DNA of 64,000 nucleotides from Apostichopus japonicus (lineage: Eukaryota; Echinodermata; Holothuroidea; Aspidochirotida; Stichopodidae): the NCBI RefSeq assembly GCF_037975245.1, contig NC_092578.1:12198321-12262320 (forward strand), written 5' to 3'. This document shows positions 45,901 through 59,398 of this stretch, in pieces; positions within the stretch are counted from its first letter, which is position 1, and each line of letters opens with the position of its first letter. The position numbers and the translations under genes were made by a program. Under the pieces are notes generated by a model. The model ran no database searches. It saw only the letters and a list, made by a program, of their open reading frames with translations, and had not been told where the DNA came from.

Positions 45901-47028
45901 GAATACTAACCCCTTCCCAGAGGTCTGATGGCCAGGCTAGGACCCAAGGAGCATGCCCCCTCCACTTTCAGGCTAGTGTTCTCCCATCCCACCCCGTTAA
46001 TTTGTCACAAGTAACAGCACATGAATACTGTGCTCCTCCTAATGTGGCCCCCTTCAACTCGGAGTACCTGCTCCCCAGGGGCCCAAACATTAAGCAGTCT
46101 CCCCTACATTTCGTACTAATCAAAATTAACAAAGTGAACTATATAGTCCACTGGGCTTTGTGCCATGTGTCTAGTTATGGGCCTAACTTAAAATTATACA
46201 GTTGGGAACATGCTAGGATTTTTTTCTCAAAAAGTGTGTAATCTTGAACTGTGTAATCCGTGGCTAAATACCCGTGAGTAGTAATTCATTCCAACTCGTA
46301 TATATGTTTCCACCAAGTGAAATATATTTTAACGAAAAGATCAGGATTTCGTCGAAACCTAGCTACAATAAGGTAGGCAGACTTTGCGCGAGTCATTGTT
46401 TGGGGTGTACCAAAATGGCGACAGGGTGACCTTCAAATCGCTTGCCGAAGCGTATTGTTGTCAGCAGCTCCGATGTGGCTTCTATGTGAAGATTTCTGTG
46501 TCAGCTATCAACATATTTGAGATTACAGGTCGAAAGGTCAAGTTTTAAGTGTTTATCGTGTAGCAGCATTGGCAAGCTAGAACTTGAAGAGGGAGAAAGA
46601 GTTTGTCCTGTGGACTGAACAGACGAATACGATACCATCCTTGACGTGTTATGAAACATATGTTACCTTGTGAAACAGAGCGATTTGCTTTTACATGATT
46701 CAATTAAGATAAAGTAATAATGTTGTGTACGAGTATATGAAACCAAATATGACAAAAAAACATCATTTATGAACTGTTTCTTATAACTACAATATTTCAC
46801 AATTTACGCATTATGGACTGATTTCGTAACCAGAGAAAATAAGTTGCAATGGTTAACATCTTACGAGAATATCATATATATTCTTATTCCTTGAAAAAAA
46901 CAAGTAATGCATTGCAAGCAATCACTTTATATTTATATAGATGACCTGCGAGTTGTTCTAACGTCAGATACTTACAATCAAATTTGCTTCTGGATTTAAC
47001 TCTCCAACGTCATTCTTTAAAAATGTAT
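42990..47028. other. No confident gene; two minor items
   Basis: Includes a 21-bp near-duplication (TGTACGAAAGCGTAGAAG and TGTACGGAAGTGTAGAAG at about 45458-45505). A slightly GC-richer patch around 46375-46470 has CCAAAATGGCGACAGG, a YY1-like word often found at animal transcription starts. No exon model could be built. Confidence 0.4.
45697..45738 (+). ncRNA. Possible decayed hammerhead/Penelope-like remnant
   Basis: CCTAATGAA (canonical CCTGATGAA) is followed by GGCAAAACGTCGG (canonical GGTCGAAACGTCGG), the order and spacing seen in Penelope-associated hammerheads. Each box has one or more substitutions and stem II is poor. Supportive only together with the other two motifs in the window. 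Confidence 0.3.
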
Positions 47029-47031
47029 CAA

Positions 47032-49748
47032 TTCACTAAATGGCAAGCTAAAACTACGATTTAACAACTTCTATAAATATCACTTATTGGTAAGCTAAAA
47101 TAAAGATATAACAACTTCAATAAATATCACTAAATGGTAAGCTAAAATAAAGATATGACAACTTCTATAAATATCACTAAGTAGTAAGCTAAAATAATGA
47201 TATAACAACTTCTTTCAATATCACTAAATGGTAAGCTAAAATAAATTTATAACAACTTCTATAAATTCACTGAATAGTAAGCTAAAATAAAGATATAACA
47301 ACTTCTGTTAATATCACTAAATGGTAAGCTAAAATAAAGATATAACAACTTCTATAAATTCACTAAATGGTAAGCTAAAATAACGATATAACAACTTCTA
47401 TAAATTCACTGAATAGTAAGCCAAAATAAAGATATAACAACTTCTATTAATATCATTAATTGGTAAGCTAAAATAAAGATATAACAACTTCTATAAATAT
47501 CACTAAATGGTAAGCTAAAATAACGATATAACAACTTCTATAAATTCACTGAATAGTAAGCCAAAATAAAGATATAACAACTTCTATTAATATCATTAAT
47601 TGGTAAGCTAAAATAAAGATATAACAACTTCTATTAATATCACTAAATGGTAAGCTAAAATAACGATATAACAACTTCTATAAATTCACTGAATAGTAAG
47701 CCAAAATAAAGATATAACAACTTCTATTAATATCATTAATTGGTAAGCTAAAATAAAGATATAACAACTTCTATAAATATCACTAAATGGTAAGCTAAAA
47801 TAAATTTATAACAACTTCTATAAATATCACTGAATAGTAAGCTAAATTAAATATTCACCAACTTCTATAAATATCACTTATTGGTAAATAAAATAATGAT
47901 ATAACAACTTCTTTCAATATCACTGAATGGTAAGCTAAAATAAATTTATAACAACTTCTATAAATTCACTGAATAGTAAGCTAAAATAAAGATATAACAA
48001 CTTCTATTAATATCACTAAATGGTAAGCTAATATAAAGATATGACAACTTTTATTAATATCACTATATGGTAAGCTAAAATAACGATATAACAACTTCTA
48101 TAAATATCACTAAATGGAAAGCTAAAATTACGATATAACAACTTCTATAAATATCACTTATTGGTAAGCCAAAATAAAGATATAACAACTTCTATTAATA
48201 TCATTAATTGGTAAGCTAAAATAAATTTATAACATCTTCTATAAATATCACTGAATAGTAAGCTAAATTAAATATTCACCAACTTCTATAAATATCACTT
48301 ATTGGTAAAATAAAATAATGATATAACAACTTTCAATATCACTAAATGGTAAGCTAAAATAAAGATATAACAACTTCTATAAATTCACTAAATGGTAAGC
48401 TAAAATAAAGATATAACAACTTCTATAAATATCACTGAATAGTAAGCTAAAATAAAGATATAACAACTTCTATTAATATCACTAAATGGTAAGCTAATAT
48501 AAAGATATGACAACTTCTATTAATATCACTAAATGGTTAGCTAAAATAACGATATAACAACTTATATAAATATCACTAGATGGTAAGCTAAAATTACGAT
48601 ATAACAACTTCTATAAATATCACTTATTGGTAAGCCAAAATAAAGATATAACAACTTTTATTAATATCATTAATTGGTAAGCTAAAATGAAGATATAACA
48701 ACTTCTATAAATATCACTTATAGGTAAGCTAAAATAATGATATAACAACTTCTTTCAATATCACTAAATGGTAAGCTAAAATAATGATATAACAACTTCT
48801 ATAAATGTCACTAAATGGTAAGCTAAAATAAAGATATAACAACTTCTATAAATGTCACTGAATGCTAAGCTAAAATAAAGATATAAAAACTTCTATAAAT
48901 ATCACTTATTGGTAAACTAAAATAATGACATTACAACTTCTTTCAATATCACTAAATGGTAAACTAAAATAATGATATAACAACTTCTATAAATGTCACT
49001 GAATGCTAAGCTAAAATAAAGATATAAAAACTTCTATAAATATCACTTATTGGTAAACTAAAATAATGACATTACAACTTCTTTCAATATCACTAAATGG
49101 TAAACTAAAATAAAGATATAACAACTTCTTTCAATATCACTAAATGGTAAGCTAAAATAATGATATAACAACTTCTATAAATTCACTAAATGGTAAGCTA
49201 AAATAAAGATATAACAACTTCTATAAATATCACTAAATGGTAAGCTAAAATAAATTTATAACAACTTCTATAAATATCACTTATTGGTAAGCTAAAATAA
49301 TGATATGACAACTTCTTTCAATATCACTAAATGGTAAGCTAAAATAATGATATAACAACTTCTATAAATATCACTAAATGGTAAGCTAAAATAAAGATAT
49401 AACAACTTCTTTAAATTCACTAAATGGTAAGCTAAAATAAAGATATAACAACTTCTATAAATATCACTAAATGGTAAGCCAAAATAACGATATAACAACT
49501 TCTATAAATTCACTGAATAGTAAGCTAAAATAAAGATATAACAACTTCTATAAATATCACTAAATGGTAAGCTAAAATAAAGATATAACAACTTCTTTAA
49601 ATTCACTAAATGGTAAGCTAAAATAAAGATATAACAATTTCTATAAATTCACTGAATAGTAAGCTAAAATAAAGATATAACAACTTCTATTATTATTATC
49701 ACTAAATGGTAAGCTAAAATAAAGATATGACAACTTTCATTAATATCC
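47032..49748. repeat. Satellite-like array, 45-47-bp unit, about 58 copies, with higher-order repeats
   Basis: The consensus unit is GTAAGCTAAAATAAAGATAT followed by AACAACTTCTATAAATATCACTAAATG. Variants differ at fixed sites: ATTCAC (2 bp shorter), GAATAGT for AAATGGT, CGAT/TGAT for AGAT, and TTTC for TATA. Variant order repeats every 140 bp: the TAACGATATA unit recurs at 47381, 47521 and 47661. A second higher-order block recurs at 48921/49062. A rare ATTAAATATTCACC unit recurs at 47845 and 48266. Open frames inside are artefacts. Confidence 0.97.
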
Positions 49749-49754
49749 AAAACG

Positions 49755-52700
49755 AAACTAAACCTATGATTTGTATCATTTTGTACCCATTTATAATAGC
49801 AAATTAGAGTGGTGGGGGGCAGGAGACTCCATGTAAAACCGGAAGAGAACAGAAATAAAGACAGCGAGAAAGACAATGATCAATGGCGTGACTCCGTAAC
49901 TAACAACAGAGCATCGTGGAACAAAAGATGCATTCTTCAGTATAAGGAACATGCACTATCTAACATCATATGAATATCAGACCTCTCAACACCCCTATAA
50001 TATGAATAGACACTCACATGCTTTGGTAGTCTTTATACTATTAGGAAATCAGAAATCAGTTTTGGAAGGAATTGTTTTGAAATTGCAACTTTCTTTTCAT
50101 ATCTTACGGTTCGATCACAATTCAGGTAATGTTGGCAGTATCCATGCATGGCTGTATTGTTACTCTCAAGAAGAACGGAACTGTTTACATCGTACGCTTT
50201 TGGCTGATCTTTTGACTCATGCCAAATTCACTAAATTCACGTGTCATAAAAGTATAAATTCATTTGTACAGAAATAAACAATTGCCTTATATATTGAATA
50301 AATAAAAATTATCATCTTCAAACAAAAGAAAACATTTCTCCATCTGGTTTCACCAAGAAACACAGTAGCTTAAACCGTTGTATGTAATACATTTTACTGC
50401 CAATGTAGTGAGTAACGACCATTGTTGAGATCCTTGTATTTGCTTGCTGAGTTTTATTGCAGGTAGGCTACGTGTCACTGACACTTTACAACAGGATACA
50501 CGTTATATGTGCACTGTTCATAAACAGACAACTATGGGTTATCCGTTATTCTTTCATAACGAAGTTCCTCTTATAGACGTATAGACGAAGTCTAATTAGC
50601 ATATGTATGGCATGATATTGAATATGTACATCCTGGTGCGAATCAATGCGAAATATCACATCCTGTTATAATGATGTGTGTATATATAAGTTTAGCACAG
50701 GTTATATGGTTATTATTACTTAAAGATGCATGTCGTTATAAACCGTACTAGACGTCATAATGAGTGCAATATAGTAAATTGATGATAGACGGTACTATAG
50801 TGTCAGTATGCTAACAGCTGTTCACCAAACGACCTCGCTAACTCAGATATAATTGGGGGAAAGTATCTACACGAAATACAAATCATAGATATGCAGATTG
50901 ATAAGTCGGTGTTCAAATTAAATTAAAGGGTTTGAGGGAGCAAATCTAGCTAACGAAAATGCAAACCATTTCATACGAGACGTGATTTGGAAGCTCAGTC
51001 GTTCCGCTCTCTCATATATAGAATATTGAGAATTACATTCATATACCTTCATTTGAGGGTTTGAAAGAACGAAAGACATCATTACTGTATACAAAAGTTA
51101 TTATTAGGGATACATGAGATATCCGATCAAACCGGCTGAATAATGCAAAAATGTCTGGTTCCGACTGGATCAATACAGCAAAAAGACAGATGTTTCTCCA
51201 AATTTGCCCAGAATTATCTCTAAGGAAAGGATTGTAGTAACTTAAATTAAAGTAACATCTTTCCAAAACTTATAATAAAAACAGAAAAATCAAGGAAAGT
51301 AACATTTTAATATAATACCGTACGGTAATTTTTACTCCAACCAACTAAAAGAAGAAAAAACCCTTTCATTAATTGAAGATTTGAATATATTGCAAGTAGA
51401 GTTTGGAAATAATTCTATAGTAATATTGATAAGTTTAGCAATAGTTGTGCTAGGAAAAACATTCCTTAACTTCATCATTATTTCACGATCTCCTTATAAT
51501 TAACGTAAGCATTCGTCTTTTCTTAACTATTAACACGGATTTAACATTTTGACACATCACTGTTGAACCAGATGCTAATAATTTCAATTCACATATTCAT
51601 TTTTTTTTTCATTTCTCATGTCTTAGTGCGTATGGATTCCAGGGCTTTCAACGAAATTCCTAAATGAATATATTTAATCTTTCATATTCACTGTGCATAA
51701 AACTTGCCTTATGTAAAGTTTGTGATCCTCGAGGATTTCCAACAAACACCAACGTTTTGCTACATAATGCAAGGAATGAATATTAATCAATTTCCCCAAT
51801 TTCACCACATTTTGAGTATACTTTCAAAGCTTTTCTCTTTTTATTAAATGTTTTCTTGAATAATCCGATCCTGGCTGTATCCGGCTGGATTCAAACATTA
51901 CCCGGTACATTCTACTAGAGTTATATGCATATAGTTAAAATGAAAAAGATAAACGACACCTCTCATGAAGTGTGCTCACAAAGTTTGAAATCACAGAAAT
52001 AAATTGTTGATTTTTATTATTACTTTTTTTGTCAATATGGAATTAGTGCAGTAAATGAAATAGGTATCACTAATGTTGACATATTTCATGAAACATAAAG
52101 GAAAAATGCACTTAAATTCCATTGTGCAATATATTAATGATGTTCAAATATTAGCATTTATTACTCTGGTCGATTTAGCAGCAATGAAACTTCGCGGTTT
52201 ACTACTTTTCACCAGTATTAGGAGTATTATGATTCAAGGTATCGAATCTTAAAGTATTGTGTATTAAATGTAAATGAGTAAAAGCCCATGATCACAGCTT
52301 CAATAGAAGTTTCATTCAAACTATTCATTCAATAACATGCAGGGATGATTCAAACATAATGCTAGATAAATAGAATCACTAAAGCGTGACAGTCTGTCCT
52401 ATATTTCCTTTTATTATATTTCCTTGGTAAGTTCGCTTTACGTTGATATAAGACCAGTGTTGATGAATTAATCCGCTGCTATTATTATCGTTGTCATTAT
52501 TACTTATTCGTTTGTTCTGAATCTGTTTGTGACGTAATAAAAATTTGTTAGTCTGTGCAAGACTCATACATGTGACCGATCGATATCGCCGAGCAGTTGA
52601 AAGAAATTGTTTTCTTTATCTTAAATCTACCAAAACGTTTCTTCTCTCTCACACTGTTTGGTATCTTTCAGTGTACATTCATCTAGTTATAATTATGCAT

Positions 52701-53240
52701 GGTTAAGTGTTTTGTCAAGAGTATATACATACGAATAGTGTGTATTTAACACGAGTATTTATTTTCTATAAAATTAGAACAATTCTATAATAATGGCTTC
52801 ACAGACCCTGCGGTATATAATATCCTTTAGTGTATATGTGACAAGTTACTTATGTATCTGTTCTGAGTACTTGTTGTTAATTTCATTTGTCATATAGTTG
52901 TGATCACAAATATTGTCTTCTTGTAAAAGAGATATCAACGGAATAAAGTGAGCAATGCATTCATTGGAGCTTTATGTGTGAATTAAGAGGAATTGAACAT
53001 AAAACATAAAAAACATTTAAACATAAAACTTGTCCTACATGCGGCGCACGAGTTCCACTTTGATATCTCTTCTGAGTTGCACGTCAACAAACTGCTCATA
53101 TAAATTAACCAAATAGAAAAATGAATTGGTTTGGCGATCTCATAACTTTACGGAAAATGAATAATATCGATCTGTTAGCTAGCCATGATTGTGTTTTCAT
53201 CAATGAAATTCAAAGGTACGAAAGTATGTACACAATGGTT
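49755..53240. other. No recognisable gene
   Basis: A 108-codon plus frame at 49951-50277 has no identifiable motif. AT-rich otherwise. Confidence 0.45.
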
Positions 53241-53244
53241 TTGA

Positions 53245-53418
53245 AAAAGTGCTTTCAATACAGAGAAGAACAATATGATGGAGCTCTCGTACAAAACAGA
53301 AGTTGCCGAGAAAAACTCTATCGAAGAAGAAATGGATCCCTCAAACATTTATATCGAAAAACTTCAATATTACGTTGCAAGTTTTGAAACTGAATATTTA
53401 TTGCGATGTCACACGTAA
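53245..53418 (+). CDS. Hypothetical short ORF or terminal exon
   Basis: Open from a stop at 53242 to TAA at 53416-53418, with Met codons at 53275, 53278 and 53332. From the first Met it encodes 47 residues, acidic and polar, including NSIEEEMDPSNIYIEKLQYY. The composition looks more coding-like than nearby AT-rich frames. A TTTCAATACAG/AG just upstream could be a splice acceptor. No family recognised and no partner exon found. A longer overlapping frame (53121-53387) looks less plausible. Confidence 0.22.
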   Translation, partial: KSAFNTEKNNMMELSYKTEVAEKNSIEEEMDPSNIYIEKLQYYVASFETEYLLRCHT

Positions 53419-53486
53419 AGGCGTAATTAGTACTTCCATGTTGATGTTTTACTTTCATATCGACAGATTTTGTATTTCAGTGTTGT

Positions 53487-53896
53487 TGATATGATTATTG
53501 CAATGTTATTGATGTGATTTATTTGTTGTTGATATGATTTATTTGTTGTTGATTTGATTTATTTACTGTTGATATAACCTATTTGTTGTTGATATACTTT
53601 TTTGTTGCTGATATAATATGATCTTGTCGATATGAGATAGCATTGAAAATGATTTATATGTTGTTGATAAGATTTATTGTTGCTGATATGATTCATCTGT
53701 TGTTGATATGATTAACTTGTGGTTGATACGATTTAGTGTAGTTTTTTATGTTACAGTGTTGTTGAATGATTTAGTGGTTGATGATATGATTCACTTATTG
53801 CTGATATGATTTGGTATTGTTGATATGATTTGGTGGTTGAGGATATGATTTATTTGTTGTTGATAAGATACATTTGTTGTTGATATGATTTATTCA
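53487..53896. repeat. Degenerate 18-21-bp tandem repeat
   Basis: Variants of GATATGATTTATTTGTTGTT recur about 20 times, with strong G/T bias on the plus strand. Confidence 0.85.
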
Positions 53897-54235
53897 AGTA
53901 TCAAGCTATGACTTACATGTTCTATTTTTTTGTTTCATACGACAGAACTTGACGTCTTCTACAATAAATATCGTAACTATGTAAGCCTTTATTCATATTT
54001 TTATTCAATTATAGCGATAGTATAATTACTATATGTCATTGCAATCATAAAATCTTGTTAATTAACTAACATTGCTATAATTATTCTCCTTCTCTGTAGT
54101 TCGATGACCGTATAATATACCTGTATTACTATAATTTTTACTCAATTAACATGAGTACATTGTCTTATTTTGATGAGCTGTCGATAATACTCTTACTTTA
54201 GTCAATATGTTGTATTTCATTGTTAATTATCATCA

Positions 54236-54500
54236 ACATCACCTTTACTACCACCACCATCATCATCAACATAATCATCATTAACACTTAATCAGTTAAA
54301 CAGTTGTTATTATTATTATTATTATTACTATTACTATTATCATAACTATTATTATTATTATTACTAATATTATAACTATTATTATTATTACTATTATTAT
54401 TATTTTGTTTTATTGTTATTGTTATTATTATTATTATTATTTTGTATTATTATTATTGTTATAATTATTGTTGTTGTCATTATTATTATTATTAAAATAT
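54236..54500. repeat. Compound trinucleotide microsatellite
   Basis: CATCATCAACATCACC-type repeats to about 54280 pass into interrupted (ATT)n to 54497. Confidence 0.9.
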
Positions 54501-55155
54501 ATAGTCGATGACTGTTTAGTATTTCATTTTAATAAATTTCATGTTATTTTCGTTGCATGATGTGAGACATTGACACCTGTTATTTTTGCATATATTATTA
54601 TCATTCTGGTCTTGTCTCGGTCGCTGAAAACGTTGATATTGTATTTAAAGTATTGTTTTCACTTAACTATTACTTTGTTCTTATCATTCTGCGCTTGTGA
54701 GTATTTTAAATAATGAGTTTGTCTTTACCTTAGCATCAATTAGCATTTGTATATATTAATATGAATTTACCGTTGCTTTGTGAGGTCGTAACATTATTAT
54801 TACATTTTGTTCAGTTATCAATGCATGAGCAGCATAGCTTGTTTTCGCTGACAGTGCTTTTGTTTTATTTTCATTATCATTCTCGTTTGGTGAACTTGAT
54901 CCGACATATCAGTCAAATGTCACAAGACAGCAGCTTTTTGGATGATAACGTTGATGCATATCAGTTTCAGCTTCTCTGTTAGTTATAAACAACGTAACTT
55001 GAACCTATACATCATTAATTAGGTAATTAATTCATAATTAGGTAATTTAAAAAAAATATCATTGCATAGTGCGTATTCTTGATATTGCTCTACAAGCATT
55101 ATGAGTTTAAAATGATTGCGCATTTTATGACATGATTTATTGATTTTGTTATGCT
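54501..55155. other. No recognisable gene
   Basis: Nothing supportable except short TAATTAGGTAATT repeats near 55017-55048. Confidence 0.4.
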
Positions 55156-55159
55156 ATTG

Positions 55160-55246
55160 CATTTATCCCTAATCTAGCAAGATTGTTACTCCAGTACCGG
55201 TCATTTATCCCGAATCTAGCAAGAATGTTACTTCAGTACCGGTCAT
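55160..55246. repeat. 42-bp tandem duplication
   Basis: CATTTATCCC(T/G)AATCTAGCAAG, then (A/T)TGTTACT(C/T)CAGTACCGGT, occurs twice back to back at 55160 and 55202, with four differences. Confidence 0.9.
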
Positions 55247-55249
55247 GGT

Positions 55250-58145
55250 ATAGTCCCTGTTTTTCGTCGACGTTCAGTATTTTGCAACTTTCAAATTTCT
55301 GTTAGGAAACACTTTGTGATGTACGGTTGTTTGCTCATGATTGTGGTAACTCGAGAAAATTACATCAAGGAGTATTTCTTGAATACAAAAGGCAGCTATC
55401 TTATTTCTTAATGCTTTTTAATAGACTTCAATGTGTAAACCTGAATCATTTAAAGTAGTTTCATGTTGTTATTGCATGCTATGTCTTAAAGTTTCAACTG
55501 AGTGTTTTAACAATTACAGGGAGATTTAAAATTTTCCAACCCCACTTCCACTTCCGCCCCCCTCCCCCAAAGACATGGGTGGGTCTATTAAGGGTATCGC
55601 GAGAATTGGGCAAATTTGGCATTTTTATACAATAAATTCCGTTGATTTTCTGCACGTTCCTACAGCAAGTAAACATATAATCGTTGCCCATTTCGGGTCG
55701 TAATTTAAAAAGAAAAAGTAGAGATCAATTTTTGCCTCATGGTGAACAAAGTACATAAACTCTGGGAACCGTAAGAGCCGATAAAGTTGGGAGAGTTTCA
55801 TGCAAGTCTGTTGATGTCATGACGAACTTCTACTTTATTCTGACCTCCAAGGATTCTGACGGTGCCGACTTTTGAGCATACGCACTACGTGATCTTAGCA
55901 ATCAACTCATATGAATTCTTCTTCTACTTCAACACCGTAATGTCATACCTACATAGGCTTTTCGCCTAATTCAGACTTTCGGTCTATTACCTATGGATTC
56001 CTCACAACTAAGTGGGTCATATGACTTGATGTGATAGTTGGTAATAGCGTAAACACATGCATGTAGGAACTCTACACTCTTTAGTAAGCCTATATTTCGT
56101 TGTCTGGTGCAGTGTACTTCTCGGTGACCGGATCCCAGCCTTCTCAACCAAGTACTTTATTCCCTCTAGAACTAACACTCGAATTGAACCCTGTTTATTT
56201 CTTCGTTCAAGATAAGTTAACAAAAGTCAATAGATCAAAGCGCGTATAGACCTAGATCTATAGGCCTACAATGAAAACTATGAGCGGTCCTGTAAACTCT
56301 TGTTCCGAAGTTCAGAATCATTCTACACCCTCGCATAATACTGCAGATATTATAACCAGCAATACCTTCCAGCAATAGGGCGGTCATTTCCCATCATTTC
56401 CCATCATTTCACTAGGTCCTACAAATCAAAAGATTTATGACAAACCCGTAAAAGGCAAACTTAGCATAGTAGAATCGAACCCATCAAGCGTTGAACGGAA
56501 GGGGATTGCGAGAATAATACAAGCCAAACCTGTGCGGGTGTGTTATTAATGCATATATACGCTGTTCCACTGTTAACCTTCTGTTTGGAATTTACATCAC
56601 GTGATGCTTTCCGCCATTCACCGCTTGAGTGTGTTTTATCGTGACGTGCACACAGAGCTCGTTCACAGCAGACAACTGCTGCATGCTCATTCAACTATAA
56701 TACTGTAGGTATTACTTGAGCTTTACTGTATAGCGGCGATCGAAAAGGTAAAAAAATTTGCATTTTCATTCATTGTTTTCTTTAATATTTGAACCGTTTA
56801 CATTTAGTAATTACTATGGCCAGTTTTTACATGTTTTAAAGATCAAGTTTTCGTAGTGGCTTAAAATTATTCGTCCAATAGGCGAAAATATTGAGAGATT
56901 CTAGGCGGCTTCAATTTCAGTGCATCGGAATGATTTTGTTCAAAATGGCTGTAACGTTGCAAGATTTTTGTTCAGTTTATTTCCAATAGTAAACTGATGT
57001 TTGGCGTGCATGATTAGATAACGGCTTGGCGATAACGTTAACTTCGTGTAGCTTATGACTTAGTATTACCTTTAACACCAGGTTCTTATTTATTGTGGAA
57101 TATTTCTCTTCGTTGTTCGGTAAAAACATTGAATTTACGGTCCTAGATTCTTCTGAAACTTTCCAAGTTGTATCCGCCACATGATTTAAATAACACACAA
57201 TATATAGGAAGTAGACGCGAAATATATAGATTAATAAATGACGTGTTCTAATCAGCTTGGTCAATTGTCATAGATAACAAGAAAAAATACTTGTTTTAAA
57301 TCCCAGCATGTTTTTTGTTTCATAATAATTTAAGAATAGAAGGCATGATTATTTTTAAGCTCCGTTTGTGTTTTTGGATAAAGAAATAAGGCCTTTGACA
57401 AGGCAATGCTTGTCAAAAACTTGCAAATTTCCACACGTTAATGTCCTGTAGGATTTTAATTCGTTAATGGACACATCGTAATGATCTTTTTGTGGGTGTC
57501 TTTGTTAGATATTTTGTTGAATTTATTTCCAGGCCGAAGAATTTAACTTAATCTGGATACAGGTTCAAATTATTTAATTTACTTCCCTGTAACTATCGAT
57601 AGCCTATACCGTATAGCATATATACACTGTATATACGTCAAATCACGAATGCATGGTTGATGTCGGAAAGTTACATTTACGGCGAAAGAGTTTACTGCAT
57701 GGATGCGTATATAGACTGCATACGGAGAGTATATTCCTTTCAAGTTACCGTCAACGTTTTACCACCATGGTCCCACAGATGGAAATTTAACCACTAACCT
57801 TATGTGCACTATTGGACACAAACTCACTTGCATACTACCGAATCCTCCATATACCGGGTAGATTTCAATGTAGGCCTATATAGTTAATGTTAAACTAATG
57901 TGTAAAATGCATGTGTTCGGACTAGTCACGGCCACCTTGAACTAATCTTATACATTGACGTAACCTTTTTTGTCTTTTTGCTGTACGAGAGGGAAGGGGA
58001 GCCAGAGGGGAAGGAGGGGGGGGGGTCATAGTGTCGAGGATGTTCTTGTCTAATATAAGGGTGTCTAACTGTGTGATGGGGACTTTATACTCTAGACAGG
58101 GCAAAAGTGTACGAAGGGCGTGTAATTAAGCCAGTGTGGCAAGGG
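55250..58145. other. No recognisable gene
   Basis: G-runs near 58012-58025 and short unsupported frames only. Confidence 0.45.
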
Positions 58146-58151
58146 GATCTC

Positions 58152-58744
58152 AGTGAAGAATGGGGTGTTAGTGTCGGTGGGGTTGTTGTAGTGTAAGATG
58201 GGGTGTTAGTGTAGGTGGGGTTGGTGTAGTGAAAGATGGGGTGTTAGTGTAGGTGGGGTTGTTATAGTGAAGGATGGGATGTAAGTGTCGGTGGGGTTGT
58301 TATAGTGAAGGATGGGGTGTAAGTGTCGGTGGGGTTGTTATCGTGAAGGATGGGGTGTTTGTGTAGGTGGGGTTGTTATAGTGAAGGATGGGGTGTTAGT
58401 CTAGGTGGGTTGTTATAGTGAAAGATGGGGTGTTAGTGTAGGTGGGGTTGTTATAGTGAAGGATGGGGTGTTAGTGTCGGTGGGGTTGTTATAGTGAAGG
58501 ATGGGGTGTTAGTGTAGGTGGGGTTGTTATAGTGAAAGATGGGGTGTTAGTGTATAGGTGGGGTTGTTATAGTAAAGGATGGGGTGTTAGTGTAGGTGGG
58601 GTTTTTATAGTGAAGGATAGGGTATTAGTGTAGGTGGGGTTGTTATAGTGAAGGATGGGGTGTTAGTGTAGGTGGGGTTGTTATAGTGATGGATGGGGTG
58701 CTAGTGTCGGTGGAGTTATTATAGTGATGGATGGGGTGTTATTT
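58152..58744. repeat. G-rich 38-bp minisatellite, about 16 copies
   Basis: The unit is GGTGGGGTTGTTATAGTGAA followed by GGATGGGGTGTTAGTGTA, with TAGG/TCGG alternation between copies. All GGGG runs are on the plus strand, two per unit. Confidence 0.95.
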
Positions 58745-58745
58745 T

Positions 58746-59390
58746 AGGAATGTTTTATTAGGCAAGGGGACCAGTACACTGAAGTGTATGGATTTGTCGT
58801 GGCACAGTAGGCTTATAGGTCCGTCATACTTCTTTCGTTTCGCTTTAACTTGGTAACAGTGAGGATGGTGTTGGGGGAAGCGTGAGTTTTGTTTAAGTGT
58901 TATTTTTGCTAAAGCAGTAATTAAGTTTACATTATCATAATGATGTCATAATGTTGTGCTTGGTAAAATGTGCGTTGATAAAGGGGTAATATATATTTTC
59001 TTCATCACTTTTATAGCGTAGCGCATGAAGGACGAAATGTTTCGTCATTTATACGGGCCGGCCCATTCAACCCTCGGGTCCATTGTTGAACCTACCCCAC
59101 CCCAACCAGGACCCTTCGCCAGCTACAGTAGGCACTCGACACTAACAGCAATTCCAAACATGTTCGTTAAATAACTTGGTGTGCCTCAAATTTTGACGCA
59201 CTTTTCGTAGTCTTTAATTATTTTGTAATTCAGACGTCTACAACAAGTGTCTCTTCATCACATATGATAAATATCATTTACGCCACATTCAACCCTGTTA
59301 TTGTTCTTCGCCCACGTGTTTGAAAGGTATACCCACTTCATATTTATTAGAATCTTTACGTAGTCCTATACGCAGGCTAATCAGACAACA
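58746..59390. other. No recognisable gene
   Basis: Nothing supportable. A GGACGAAATGTTTCGTC word at 59029-59045 was considered and rejected as a ribozyme. Confidence 0.45.
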
Positions 59391-59398
59391 AAGCTCTC

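Noticed and set aside
47032-49748. CRISPR-like array
   Set aside because: Units are contiguous with no unique spacers, the context is eukaryotic, and there are no cas genes.
49951-50277. 108-codon plus-strand open frame
   Set aside because: No motif recognised and no supporting context.
56463-56480. GGGTTCGATTC-type word on the minus strand
   Set aside because: Isolated box B resemblance with no tRNA fold or box A.
59016-59045. GCATGAAGGACGAAATGTTTCGTC as a ribozyme
   Set aside because: Lacks a CTGATGA-type core and a closing stem II; GAAATGTTTC is just a short palindrome.
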